Assembly: GCF_003333325.1 (NCBI RefSeq)
Contig: NZ_QOLC01000099.1
Location: 3,443-67,442 of the forward strand
Direction of reading: 5' to 3'
Length of the DNA: 64,000 nucleotides
Origin: Candidatus Ulvibacter alkanivorans
GTDB taxonomy: Bacteria > Bacteroidota > Bacteroidia > Flavobacteriales > Flavobacteriaceae
The notes beneath the pieces are model-generated. The model saw only the letters and a list, made by a program, of their open reading frames with translations. It did no database searches and was not told the DNA's origin. Shown one piece after another: positions 17,976 through 27,368 of this stretch; the first letter of the stretch is position 1, and every line of letters starts with the position of its first letter. A program made the translations under genes and the position numbers.

Positions 17976-18974
17976 ATGAGATTCTCGCTTATTATCTGTA
18001 CCTACATGCGACCCAAGCCGTTGCTCAACTTATTGGAGTCGGTTAACGCTCAAACCAGGTATCCCGATGCAATCATTATAGTTGACGGATCTACGAACAA
18101 TGCCACCCGTAAAGCGTTAGAATTGGCTGATTTTAAAGGATTGGTCTACTACCAAGTAGAAGATGAGGATCGCGGGTTAACAAAACAACGAAATTTTGGT
18201 ATCTCTAAAGTAGGAACAGACATCGATGTGGTTTGCTTTTTAGATGATGACATTGTACTAACACCTACCTATTTTTCGACCTTATTAGAAACTTATGATC
18301 AGTATCCGGATGCCTTGGGCGTTGGAGGTTATATCATTAATGATGTAAATTGGCAACAACTAAAGAATTCTCAGACTATTGCGACCGACCAATTTGCTTA
18401 CGACGGGTGGGTCCGAAAGGATGGCTACCGATTTGTATTACGTAAAAAATTAGGACTAGACGCCGACCGCCCACCTGGATTTATGCCAACATTTGCACAC
18501 GGACGAAGTGTGAGTTTCCTTCCACCCAGCGGTAAGATCTATAAAGTAGAACAGTTTATGGGAGGGGTGTCATCGTATAAAAGAACGGTGTTGGAGGCAC
18601 AGAAATTTTCAGAATATTTTGAAGGTTACGGACTTTATGAAGATGCCGATTATACTTTACGTCTGTCTAAAAAAGGAGAATTGTATGTCCATACCGGAGC
18701 TAAGTTATATCATTATCACGAAGCTTCCGGACGCCCTAATCGTTATGCATATGGAAAGATGGTCGTACGAAACGGCTGGTACGTTTGGCGCGTACGTTTT
18801 CCCGAGCCGTCACTAAAGGCGCGATTTAAATGGAATGCCGTATCTTTTATGCTTACGTTAATTAGATTGAGTAATGGCTTAACCAGTTCGAAGAAAAAGG
18901 AAGCATTTACCGAAGCTGCAGGAAGATTTGTTGGCTGGTTGAGTGTTTTAGTAAATCCCCCAAAGCGCAAGTGA
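17976..18974 (+). CDS. Glycosyltransferase family 2
   Basis: I choose ATG 17976, giving 332 residues beginning MRFSLIICTYMRPK. A TTG at 17952 would only add eight residues inside the previous gene. Motifs are IIVDGSTNNATR near residue 34, RGLTKQRNFGI near residue 69, FLDDDIVL near residue 89 as the DxD block, and GYGLYEDADYTLRL in the acceptor region. It is probably cytoplasmic, although the C-terminal part has a short hydrophobic stretch. It overlaps the following GT4 gene by 4 bp. Donor and acceptor are unknown. Confidence 0.88.
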   Translation: MRFSLIICTYMRPKPLLNLLESVNAQTRYPDAIIIVDGSTNNATRKALELADFKGLVYYQVEDEDRGLTKQRNFGISKVGTDIDVVCFLDDDIVLTPTYFSTLLETYDQYPDALGVGGYIINDVNWQQLKNSQTIATDQFAYDGWVRKDGYRFVLRKKLGLDADRPPGFMPTFAHGRSVSFLPPSGKIYKVEQFMGGVSSYKRTVLEAQKFSEYFEGYGLYEDADYTLRLSKKGELYVHTGAKLYHYHEASGRPNRYAYGKMVVRNGWYVWRVRFPEPSLKARFKWNAVSFMLTLIRLSNGLTSSKKKEAFTEAAGRFVGWLSVLVNPPKRK

Positions 18975-20083
18975 AATTTGTAATAATCACACATACTCTA
19001 CATTTTATAAGCGAGAATCGGTTTTTTGCGTACGGTCCTTATATTCGTGAGATGAATTTATGGGCAAAGCATGTGGATGAACTTTTGGTCGTCGCTCCGG
19101 TAATGGATAAAGTACCTACGGTTATTCATGCCGCCTACGCCACAGACCGAATCGCAATTTCGAGTATACCTTCCATTTCATTTATATCGGTGTGGCAGGC
19201 ACTTCGCGCTATAATTTTGTTCCCGGTTATATGGTTAAAGATCTTCAGTGCTATGAGAAAGGCAGATCATATTCATTTGCGCTGTCCCGGTACCATTGGA
19301 CTCATAGGTTGTTTCGTACAACTATTTTTTCCGAAGAAATCAAAAACTGCCAAATATGCCGGAAATTGGGATCCCAATGCGAAGCAACCCTTGAGCTATC
19401 GTCTTCAAAAATGGATATTGGCAAATCATCGTGTTACCAAGAACATGAAAGTGTTGGTCTATGGAGATTGGAAGCAAAAATCACCAAATGTCCACTCATT
19501 CTTCACAGCAACGTACCCTGCATCTATGAAAGAAACGCTGCAAAATAACTCGATTAGTGTGCCTTTTAAGTTCTTATTTGTAGGAAGCCTTACGTCCGGA
19601 AAACGCCCTTTATATGCCGTGCAACTTGTTGAAAAGCTACATAAGAATGGTGTTTTTTGTAGCTTGTCACTTTACGGTGAAGGCGCGGAAAGAGAGAAGA
19701 TTGCAGCCTATCTCAAAGACCATCACCTTACAGACTTCATCACACTTCATGGCAATGTAAATAACGAGACTGTGACGGCTGCATATAAAGAGAGCGATTT
19801 TTTGATTCTTCCTTCCAAATCGGAAGGATGGCCAAAAGTAGTGGCCGAGGCTATGTTTTGGGGTGTTATCTCAATAGCAACGCCCATTTCGTGTGTGCCT
19901 TGGATGTTGGAGCATGGAAAACGCGGAATAGTATTGCAATTGGACTTGGAAGCTGATACCCAGAAAATAACTACTTTGTTGACTGATAAAAAGATCCTTC
20001 AACAAATGTCGAAGCGCGCTCAAGATTGGTCACATATGTATACGCTTGATGCCTTTGAGAATGCAATTAAAAAGCTATTGTAA
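18971..20083 (+). CDS. Glycosyltransferase family 4
   Basis: The 370-residue GT-B protein starts at GTG 18971, overlapping the upstream stop (GTGA). The N-terminal domain contains a hydrophobic segment near residues 72-90 that may attach it to the membrane. The C-terminal domain has FLFVGSLTSGKRP near residue 199, SLYGEGAEREKI near residue 235 and LPSKSEGWPKVVAEAMFWG near residue 280, which carries the E-x7-E motif of retaining GT4 enzymes. It is part of the repeat-unit assembly run. The next gene begins on its stop codon as TAATG. Sugar specificity unknown. Confidence 0.88.
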   Translation: MKFVIITHTLHFISENRFFAYGPYIREMNLWAKHVDELLVVAPVMDKVPTVIHAAYATDRIAISSIPSISFISVWQALRAIILFPVIWLKIFSAMRKADHIHLRCPGTIGLIGCFVQLFFPKKSKTAKYAGNWDPNAKQPLSYRLQKWILANHRVTKNMKVLVYGDWKQKSPNVHSFFTATYPASMKETLQNNSISVPFKFLFVGSLTSGKRPLYAVQLVEKLHKNGVFCSLSLYGEGAEREKIAAYLKDHHLTDFITLHGNVNNETVTAAYKESDFLILPSKSEGWPKVVAEAMFWGVISIATPISCVPWMLEHGKRGIVLQLDLEADTQKITTLLTDKKILQQMSKRAQDWSHMYTLDAFENAIKKLL

Positions 20084-21144
20084 TGCGGGTGCTACAACTC
20101 ATAGACTCTTTAGACGCCGGTGGTGCCGAACGTATGTCGGTCACCATTGCAAATGCATTGAGTACCCGGATCGATAGGTCTTATTTGTGTGCAAGTAGGA
20201 AAGAAGGGGTTTTAAAATCTGATTTGAAAAAAGATGTGGATTATCTTTTTCTTCGGAAACAAAGCAGCCTTGATATTGCTGCATTGTTTCGATTGAAGCG
20301 ATTCGTTACAAAGCACAAGATCGATGTTGTACATGCGCATACCACTTCCTATTTTTTAGCCACCTTGTTAAAAGGTCTATGTCCCAGAATCAATTTGGTT
20401 TGGCACGAACACCACGGAAAACGAACTGAAAGTAAAGCAAGCGAACATAAGATACTGCGGTTCTGCTCCCGATACTTTGATACTATCATTACGGTAAACG
20501 AAGCCTTGCAAGACTGGTGTTCGATTAATTTGCACACACGAAAAGTGATTTGTCTAAAGAATTTTGTAAATACAAAGTCGTTCGATTCGATAGCTAGATC
20601 GCGTGAAAATAATATAATTTGCTTGGCCAATCTTCGTGAACCAAAGGATCATCTGAACTTACTTAGTGCATTTCGGAAAATTCACAAAGAAATTCCTAAT
20701 TGGAAATTACAACTAATGGGGAAGGATTTTCAGGATGCGTATTCCGAAGAAATAAAGAAATATATAAGGACGCATTCGCTGCATTCTCGAGTAACTTTTT
20801 TAAGTCATGATCTGGCTGTTAGCGAAGTGCTTAAACCTGCAAAAATAGGCGTGTTGTCTTCCACAAGTGAGGGACTTCCTATGGCATTGTTAGAATACGG
20901 TGCAGCCGGGTTAGCCGTAGTTACTACGGCCGTAGGCGATTGTGAAAAAGTTATTAGTACCTTTGGAAAAACGGTAGCCGTCAACGATAGCGAGGCACTG
21001 GCCAATGCCATCTTAGGGTATGCTTCCAACGAAACCCTGAGAACAAGTGATGCTGCCGCTTTTAGAGCACATATTGCAAAAAATTATTCGGTAGAAGCAG
21101 TTATTTCCCAATTAATAGAACTTTACTCTTTTGAGACGAATTAA
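20083..21144 (+). CDS. Glycosyltransferase family 4
   Basis: The 353-residue protein has VLQLIDSLDAGGAERM at the N-terminus, the glycine-rich GT4 acceptor loop, then VVHAHTTSY near residue 84 and WHEHHGK. The C-terminal domain has CLANLREPKDHLNLLSAF near residue 185 and LSSTSEGLPMALLEYGAAG near residue 263 with the E-x7-E donor motif. SLDAGGAE is typical of capsule and O-antigen GT4 enzymes. It is coupled upstream by TAATG and overlaps the polymerase gene downstream by 14 bp. The sugar is unknown. Confidence 0.9.
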   Translation: MRVLQLIDSLDAGGAERMSVTIANALSTRIDRSYLCASRKEGVLKSDLKKDVDYLFLRKQSSLDIAALFRLKRFVTKHKIDVVHAHTTSYFLATLLKGLCPRINLVWHEHHGKRTESKASEHKILRFCSRYFDTIITVNEALQDWCSINLHTRKVICLKNFVNTKSFDSIARSRENNIICLANLREPKDHLNLLSAFRKIHKEIPNWKLQLMGKDFQDAYSEEIKKYIRTHSLHSRVTFLSHDLAVSEVLKPAKIGVLSSTSEGLPMALLEYGAAGLAVVTTAVGDCEKVISTFGKTVAVNDSEALANAILGYASNETLRTSDAAAFRAHIAKNYSVEAVISQLIELYSFETN

Positions 21145-22489
21145 GCCCTTAAAGAAAATAACCTATATCCAATTGCTGGTATTGCATGCATTAATGGCGT
21201 TTGTGATATATATTTCTGAAGCTACTTCAAAGTTCTTTCTTTTTGGGATCATCATTTATTTCCTGCAACGCATATTTGCCAATGGTAACAAAAAGGATGA
21301 GGTATTATTAGCAGCAGCCTATGTAACAGGATATGAGGTTTTTTCTAGGATGACAGGGGCCAATGTCATATCCTATGAGTTTGCGAAATATGCTGTAATC
21401 GGATTTTTACTTTTGGGTATGTTCTTTAAAGGGTTTACGAGGAAATCTTGGCCGTACATATTCTTTATCTTTTTTTTGGTCCCTGGCGTTTACTTTTCTG
21501 CGGTGAATTTAAATTACGATACAAATTTTGCCAATGCGATCAGTTTTAATCTAAGTGGCCCACTGTGTCTGGCTATGTCTGCCTTATATTGTTATAATCG
21601 GAAAATGCCATTTGAACGATTACAACAAATCTTATTAGCCTTAATGCTGCCAATATTTACGATGACGGTGCACCTGTATTTGTACACACCTAATATTAGG
21701 GACGCACTGTCGGGTACACAATCTAACTTTGCTGCTTCAGGCGGCTTTGGGCCAAACCAAGTAGCGACTATTCTAGGATTGGGAATGTTCATTCTGTTTA
21801 CTAGGCTGTTTACGGTAAAGTCAAGAATGATTAACATCATCGATCTGGCATTACTGGCATTTATGAGTTACCGAGGTATTGTGACTTTTTCACGCGGAGG
21901 GATCATCACGGCTGCAATATGTGCAGTAGCATTTCTCTTGGTGTATCTGTGGTACGCGCGACCCAAAGACAGAGCCATATTACTTCCTAAAATTGGATTA
22001 GTGACAATTGTGATTTCCGTTACCTGGATGATCACTTCTGTTTTTACGGAAGGTCTTATCGATAAACGGTATTCCAATCAAGATGCGGCAGGTCGATTAA
22101 AAGAAGATGTGAGTACCGGTCGTGCCGAATTGATAGAATCTGAATTAGACGCATTCTTTGAATATCCCCTCACGGGAATTGGTGTAGGTAAGATTCGTGA
22201 ATACCGATATGAGAAAACAGGTACCTTGGCCGCAACTCATAATGAAATGAGCCGTATCTTGTCCGAACATGGTATGTTTGGGTTTATGGCCCTATTAGTT
22301 TTATTATTTACACCTTTAATCTTTCGAATAAGACACCGGTCTAATCTGTATTTGTTCTCGTTTTTAATTTTTTGGTTCCTGACCATTAACCACTCGTCCA
22401 TGCGAATTGCGGCACCGGCCTTTATCTATGGGCTAAGCTTAATCACAATTTACAATGCAAAAAAGAAGCGTCTTATACATAGGAAATAA
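21131..22489 (+). CDS. O-antigen/capsule polymerase, Wzy-like membrane protein
   Basis: The 452-residue protein has about ten to twelve hydrophobic segments and a large polar loop in the last third, with sequence SRGGIITAAI near residue 258 and TGRAELIESELDAFFEYPLTGIGVG near residue 330. The G-R-x-E-L and PLxGxGxG features are usual in the Wzy_C/O-antigen ligase superfamily. In a Wzy pathway it would join repeat units in the periplasm. A WaaL-type ligase is the alternative. The TTG start at 21131 lies within the previous gene, and the 3' end overlaps the next gene by 35 bp, so it is translated from within a dense operon. Confidence 0.8.
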   Translation: MRRIKPLKKITYIQLLVLHALMAFVIYISEATSKFFLFGIIIYFLQRIFANGNKKDEVLLAAAYVTGYEVFSRMTGANVISYEFAKYAVIGFLLLGMFFKGFTRKSWPYIFFIFFLVPGVYFSAVNLNYDTNFANAISFNLSGPLCLAMSALYCYNRKMPFERLQQILLALMLPIFTMTVHLYLYTPNIRDALSGTQSNFAASGGFGPNQVATILGLGMFILFTRLFTVKSRMINIIDLALLAFMSYRGIVTFSRGGIITAAICAVAFLLVYLWYARPKDRAILLPKIGLVTIVISVTWMITSVFTEGLIDKRYSNQDAAGRLKEDVSTGRAELIESELDAFFEYPLTGIGVGKIREYRYEKTGTLAATHNEMSRILSEHGMFGFMALLVLLFTPLIFRIRHRSNLYLFSFLIFWFLTINHSSMRIAAPAFIYGLSLITIYNAKKKRLIHRK

Positions 22490-23474
22490 ACTTTCTAAAT
22501 CGGGAAGTACGGTTACTTCTATAGAGACCTTAGGTGCTTTTTTACGGCAGGAAGGTTTTCGCGTGCGTACGGCTTCATCGCTGCGAAACAAGTACCTCAG
22601 AATGTTGCATATGTTATGGTCCACACTACGGTATTCAGCTACGATCGATAAAGTGTTGATCGATACCTATAGCACTCAAAATTTTTTATATGCCGTTGCT
22701 GTGGCTAAGTTGTGTCGGCTGTTGAAACTTCCGTATATACCAATACTTAGAGGCGGGAATTTACCCGAACGACTCAAAAGCAGTCCGTCGCAATGTCAAG
22801 AACTGTTTGGATTAGCTGCGATGAATGTAGCTCCATCATCCTATTTAATGGAGGCATTTAAAAGGGAAGGCTTTACCAATCTGGTGTATATACGAAACAC
22901 CATCGATCTGAGTCAATATACGTTTCGACTTCGGAAACAGATCGCACCAAAATTGATATGGGTGCGTTCTTTCAGTAGTATCTACAACCCATTGCTAGCA
23001 TTGCAAATTTTACAACAACTACGCTCCGAAGGATACAATGCCGAATTGTGTATGGTGGGTCCTGAAAAAGACGATTCATTAAAAGCGTGTAAGGATTTTT
23101 CCGAAGCAAACAATTTAAATGTGACCTACACCGGACTGCTGCCTAAGCAAGATTGGATCGCATTGGCTTCAGATTACGATATCTTTATCAATACCACGAA
23201 TTTTGACAATACCCCGGTAAGTGTTATCGAGGCAATGGCCTTGGGGTTGGTTGTTGTTTCAACAGATGTGGGAGGAATCCCTTACCTAATTGAAGACAAG
23301 AGTGACGGTATGCTGGTGCCGCCAAATGATGCCTTGGTATTTTCCGAAGCAATCAAAACTTTACTGGCTACGCCCCACTTAGTGGAAAAATTATCTAAGA
23401 ATGCCAGACGTAAAGCAGAAAGCTTCGATTGGAAATCGGTGAAACATAGTTGGATACAACTTTTAAACCAATAA
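22455..23474 (+). CDS. Glycosyltransferase family 4
   Basis: This 339-residue GT-B enzyme has YIGNKLSKSGSTVTSIETL at the N-terminus in place of the usual GGxE loop, LRGGNLPERL near residue 98, LIWVRSFSSIYNPLLAL near residue 172, and TTNFDNTPVSVIEAMALGL near residue 252. The last supplies an N-x7-E variant of the GT4 donor motif. It overlaps the polymerase gene by 35 bp and is the last transferase before the initiating enzyme. Cytoplasmic addition of one sugar is inferred; which sugar is not visible. Confidence 0.88.
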   Translation: MQKRSVLYIGNKLSKSGSTVTSIETLGAFLRQEGFRVRTASSLRNKYLRMLHMLWSTLRYSATIDKVLIDTYSTQNFLYAVAVAKLCRLLKLPYIPILRGGNLPERLKSSPSQCQELFGLAAMNVAPSSYLMEAFKREGFTNLVYIRNTIDLSQYTFRLRKQIAPKLIWVRSFSSIYNPLLALQILQQLRSEGYNAELCMVGPEKDDSLKACKDFSEANNLNVTYTGLLPKQDWIALASDYDIFINTTNFDNTPVSVIEAMALGLVVVSTDVGGIPYLIEDKSDGMLVPPNDALVFSEAIKTLLATPHLVEKLSKNARRKAESFDWKSVKHSWIQLLNQ

Positions 23475-23509
23475 ATAAATCCATATTTTTACAGCCCTAG
23501 ACCTAGCCA

Positions 23510-24901
23510 ATGACCCAAAAATCGAATATCCATTTCGATATTTCCGAACGTAAGATCCTGTTACGCATCCTAGATATTACAAGTGTATTGTCATTGTTAT
23601 ATCTCGTCGGACTCGTTTTTAACTTCGATTATTTTAAGATCAATGGTGATCACTGGGTATGGTCTATCGTATTGGGATTGTATCTTACCGTGTTTGCGAC
23701 GATCTTCGAACTGTACAATTTACAAAAGGCGAGCAAGTTCGAGGTGGTGGTACAAAATATTATACTAACCTCTTCGGTAACGGTGCTGTTCTATTTGCTA
23801 ACACCTTTCTTTACGCCCACATTGCCCGAAAATCGACTGCAGATCGTCTATTTTTATCTATCGGTGAATCTAGCACTGTTTGTTTGGCGATACGCTTATA
23901 TAACGCTTATTTCGGCACCACGCTTTAACAAACGGGTGCTGTTGTTGGCGAATGGTAAAGATGTTGATCTTATTGTGGAATCTTTACAAAAATCAGATCC
24001 CAACTATAGAGTCGTAGGTTTTATTAATACCAGTTCAAATTCTAAGAATGTGATCGTATCCGATATTCCGGAATTTGGAGTGGAAGATGTCGCCGGAGTG
24101 GTACAGACCCATTCGATCTCTGAGATCGTGGTAGGTTTACCGCAAGGTGAGGGGATGACGGTTTTTCTCAACAATCAATTGATCTCGTTGCTGGAACGCG
24201 GCGTTTACGTACGTGAATATACACAGGTATACGAAGAGATTAATCGCCGTGTACCGGTGCAGCATGTTGAAAAGCATTTTTACAGGTATTTTCCATTTAG
24301 CAGAAGTAATCAGAATAAATTGTATTTATTCTTTCACCGTATGCTCGATCTGCTGTTCTCGCTTATTGGATTGGTCTTCGGACTTATTATTTTTCCAATT
24401 ATTCTCTTCGGAAACCTATTTGCTAACCGAGGCCCTTTGTTTTACACACAAACCCGTATTGGGAAGAACGGGACGCCGTTCAAGATTTTTAAACTGCGAA
24501 GTATGGTAGTTGACGCCGAAAGGGATGGAGCGAAATTCGCTGAAAAAAAGGATGTACGGATCACAAAATTTGGTCGGTTTTTACGACGTACGCGAATTGA
24601 TGAGATCCCACAATTCATCAACGTTATTAAAGGCGATATGAGTGTAATAGGACCTCGTCCCGAACGCCCGGTATTTGTGAAAGAACTTTCAGAAAAGATC
24701 CCATTTTACGAAATAAGACATTTGGTAAAACCCGGTGTAACAGGTTGGGCACAGGTTAATGCAAAATATGGAATGACTGAGGAGGATGCGTTAGAAAAGC
24801 TTCAATATGATCTCTATTATATCAAACACCGAAGTTTGTTCCTAGACATTAGCATCGTGATAAAGACATTAAGTACTATTATATTCTTCCGAGGACAATA
24901 A
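23510..24901 (+). CDS. Polyprenyl-phosphate sugar-1-phosphate transferase (initiating enzyme)
   Basis: The 463-residue protein has four hydrophobic segments in residues 15-135, a Rossmann-like CoA-binding-type region (VLLLANGKD near residue 145), a fifth membrane helix near residue 283, and a C-terminal bacterial sugar transferase domain. That domain has FKIFKLRSMVVDAE near residue 323, RRTRIDEIPQFINV near residue 358 with the catalytic Asp-Glu, and SVIGPRPERP. WcaJ/WbaP-type enzymes place the first sugar phosphate on undecaprenyl phosphate, starting each repeat unit. It is the last gene of the cluster and ends only 3 bp from the stop of the opposing gene. Confidence 0.93.
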   Translation: MTQKSNIHFDISERKILLRILDITSVLSLLYLVGLVFNFDYFKINGDHWVWSIVLGLYLTVFATIFELYNLQKASKFEVVVQNIILTSSVTVLFYLLTPFFTPTLPENRLQIVYFYLSVNLALFVWRYAYITLISAPRFNKRVLLLANGKDVDLIVESLQKSDPNYRVVGFINTSSNSKNVIVSDIPEFGVEDVAGVVQTHSISEIVVGLPQGEGMTVFLNNQLISLLERGVYVREYTQVYEEINRRVPVQHVEKHFYRYFPFSRSNQNKLYLFFHRMLDLLFSLIGLVFGLIIFPIILFGNLFANRGPLFYTQTRIGKNGTPFKIFKLRSMVVDAERDGAKFAEKKDVRITKFGRFLRRTRIDEIPQFINVIKGDMSVIGPRPERPVFVKELSEKIPFYEIRHLVKPGVTGWAQVNAKYGMTEEDALEKLQYDLYYIKHRSLFLDISIVIKTLSTIIFFRGQ

Positions 24902-24904
24902 AAA

Positions 24905-26101
24905 TTATCGCAACGGAAGCACGGCATGCTTCTTTAAATAAGAAACCACATATAGGTAACGTACAGCCAATGCTACAAACAATGGAATAAATCCGATGGC
25001 AAACGCTTGTACTCCTGTGAACCAGTGAATTACTAATAACGTTAATAGCAATAATAGAAAGATCACATACTTGCGTACCCAAGCCTTTGGTTTGCGTTTG
25101 GCAATGGCGTAAGCGATTAATACGTTGAAGGGAAAGGCCCACAGCAAATTGTAATTATTGGCAGTGGCACTGTGATCGGTGGCAAACCACAATAAAAGTA
25201 AGATGATCCCGATAACTCCGGTTATGGAAATTAGTAACACATCGGTAAGTCTACTTCTAGTGTCATGCCTATAATCGCGATAGGTAATAAATAAAATTAG
25301 TATCGCAATTAAACCAAAGATGGCCAGTGGGCTGGTCACGAACGAATTTTTGGTTTCTTCTCGATCAGCATCGTAGAGCGTAGTGGTGTTTTTTACTAAG
25401 GGTACCTTTTCTGAACCACGTTGTAAGGTAGCTGTTTCGGTCGCCTTAAAGATATAATCGGGTAAGAATTGATATTCCCAGGCGGTGGCTTTTTGATCGA
25501 CTACAGCGCCTATGGCCACATCCATTCCCAGACTGCCCCAAGTGTTTGCGTTTACATTCTTTTGGATCAATTCACGAAAACTATAGGTTTCGGTAACAAA
25601 ATCGTCAGTATACTGCAATCGTTCGCCCAATACTCTTTTTAATACATCTCTTATTTTTGTCGCACAATTGTCGTAGAAGAAGTCGTAACGGTAGGCGCGG
25701 TTTTGTGGACGGGCATTGGTTTGCAAATATTCAAAGAGCGCTTCTTTCTCGACCAGTGTAAGGTCTAGTTGTTGTTCTTTGATCCAACGGTTTTCGGCTA
25801 CATAACGTCTGTAAAAGGGTTCGTAGTAGCCTTCGCTCAACTCGTACAATAACTTTCCTTGTGCGAACTTGGTATAGAAATTAGGAGTGTTGAAATTATA
25901 AGTGCCGTAGTTATATACAATATCATAACCGTTCACCGTATCTTTTACTCTAAAGGCGCTGTGTCCAAATTTATCGTAGAGCTGATCGCCAGGGCCAATG
26001 GTGAGAATACTAATTTCGGTTGCTTCGGAAACAGGGATGAATTGCGCGTGTAGGGTCGTCCCTAAGAGTACGAGTAGGTAAAAAGATACTTTTTTTAGCA
26101 C
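24905..26101 (-). CDS. DUF4105 (Lnb-like N-terminal) membrane protein
   Basis: The 398-residue protein has a cleavable-type signal peptide (about residues 1-19), a periplasmic domain with LTIGPGDQLYDKFGHSAFRV near residue 33 and YDFFYDNCATKIRD near residue 142, then four to five membrane helices from about residue 255. The His and Cys in these blocks are conserved in DUF4105 and may form a papain/NlpC-like active site; this is an inference. The function is unknown. It ends 3 bp from the convergent polysaccharide operon and starts 70 bp after the PorV-like gene on the same strand. Confidence 0.8.
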   Translation of the reverse strand: MLKKVSFYLLVLLGTTLHAQFIPVSEATEISILTIGPGDQLYDKFGHSAFRVKDTVNGYDIVYNYGTYNFNTPNFYTKFAQGKLLYELSEGYYEPFYRRYVAENRWIKEQQLDLTLVEKEALFEYLQTNARPQNRAYRYDFFYDNCATKIRDVLKRVLGERLQYTDDFVTETYSFRELIQKNVNANTWGSLGMDVAIGAVVDQKATAWEYQFLPDYIFKATETATLQRGSEKVPLVKNTTTLYDADREETKNSFVTSPLAIFGLIAILILFITYRDYRHDTRSRLTDVLLISITGVIGIILLLLWFATDHSATANNYNLLWAFPFNVLIAYAIAKRKPKAWVRKYVIFLLLLLTLLVIHWFTGVQAFAIGFIPLFVALAVRYLYVVSYLKKHAVLPLR

Positions 26102-26171
26102 AGTGTTCTAAGGATTGAATTTGTACAAAGTAACAAAACTTCCGGCGTTATTGTACGATGATTTTATTCAC

Positions 26172-27242
26172 TTATCTAAAAATGCTCCAGTCAAGTTTTA
26201 ACGAAAAGATATTGGAGTATAAGGCGGCACTTTGATCGCCTATATCGGTCAAGGCGTAGTCAACTTGTATGCCCTTGTACTTAAATCCTACACCAATATT
26301 AGGTTGAAATCCAACCGACTCACTACCGTCCAATTGTTGGATATTTTGAAAATTACCAACGCCGGCACGTACAAACACCAGATCGATATAGCCAAATTCG
26401 AAACCACCCGATGGTGTAATACTTGTAAAAGAAGTAGAAATAATATCGTTGGTTTGTGCAAATCGGAAATTGAGATCGACCTCTGTAAGCAGCGAAAAAT
26501 CATAGTGAAACACAAACTTCTTTGAGACCCCTAACTGTAATTTAGGAATAGTGATCTCGGTGGTTTCGGGCAACTCCTGATTTTGACCTTCAACCGCATC
26601 TTGAATTTCAGCAAACTTCTCTTCGTCGATGCTCCAAGCATTAAAGGTAGTTGTTATATCTCTTGCCATCAATCCGAACTTCCAATCGTTATCCGATTGA
26701 AATTGTATACCGGCATCCAGACCAAACCCCCAAGAGGAGGCAAAATCACCTATGATTCTGCGAATTACCTTGGCATTTACACCTATGTTCAAACCATCCA
26801 GAGGTAAAGCGCGTGCATACGAAAAGGTAACTCCGTAATCGGCAGTAGAGAACAAACTTATATTGTCGTAATTGGGTAAGCCATCGTCATCGAGTAACTG
26901 AGTGGTATTTAAGATGTCGTCCACACCAAATCGAATTATTGACAGTCCTACGGCGCTTCTATCGTCCAGTGGCATCGCGAAACCTGCATAATCGTAATTT
27001 GCAATATTGGCAAAGTAGGATGCGTGCATCAACGAAAGCTCTTTATCTTCTAAATTGACAAGGCCGGCGGGATTCCAGTACCCCGAGTTTACATCTCCGG
27101 TAGAAGCAACCACGGCATTCGCCATACCAAAGGCAGCAGCGTCCACGCCAATATTCATAAATTCGTTGGAATATTTTCTGGTGGTTTGGGCCGAGGCCGC
27201 AATGGTAATGCTTAGAAATAAAATAAATAGGTTTTTCTTCAA
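26172..27242 (-). CDS. PorV/PorQ-family outer-membrane beta-barrel protein
   Basis: After a signal peptide ending ASAQ, the protein shows NIGVDAAAFGMANAVVAS and SGYWNPAGLV, the FadL-like N-terminal plug features of the PorV family, then alternating beta strands to a final aromatic residue (WSIFR). PorV carries cargo of the type IX secretion system to the cell surface; this is probably a PorV2-type paralogue of unknown cargo. I prefer the TTG at 27242, which gives a normal MKKNLFILFLS signal start; a TTG six codons upstream is possible. Imperfect promoter box GATATTTG (reverse strand) lies just before it. Confidence 0.78.
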   Translation of the reverse strand: MKKNLFILFLSITIAASAQTTRKYSNEFMNIGVDAAAFGMANAVVASTGDVNSGYWNPAGLVNLEDKELSLMHASYFANIANYDYAGFAMPLDDRSAVGLSIIRFGVDDILNTTQLLDDDGLPNYDNISLFSTADYGVTFSYARALPLDGLNIGVNAKVIRRIIGDFASSWGFGLDAGIQFQSDNDWKFGLMARDITTTFNAWSIDEEKFAEIQDAVEGQNQELPETTEITIPKLQLGVSKKFVFHYDFSLLTEVDLNFRFAQTNDIISTSFTSITPSGGFEFGYIDLVFVRAGVGNFQNIQQLDGSESVGFQPNIGVGFKYKGIQVDYALTDIGDQSAALYSNIFSLKLDWSIFR

Positions 27243-27368
27243 GCCTGAAAATTTGCGCAAATATCTTACTATTTTACAGAATACTAAACTATATTTTTAA
27301 GGACATATTGTGTTTTCCTGCCCTTAGACGAAAATAGTTTGCTATTTTTACAACATTGACCGCTATAT

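Noticed and set aside
23484..23491. TATTTTTA before the sugar transferase gene as a promoter
   Set aside because: It ends in A rather than G and no TTG lies at the right distance; the gene is explained by the upstream operon.
1..24901. Mobile element or phage origin of the capsule cluster
   Set aside because: No transposase, integrase, terminal repeat or tRNA was seen; variability is better explained by homologous exchange.
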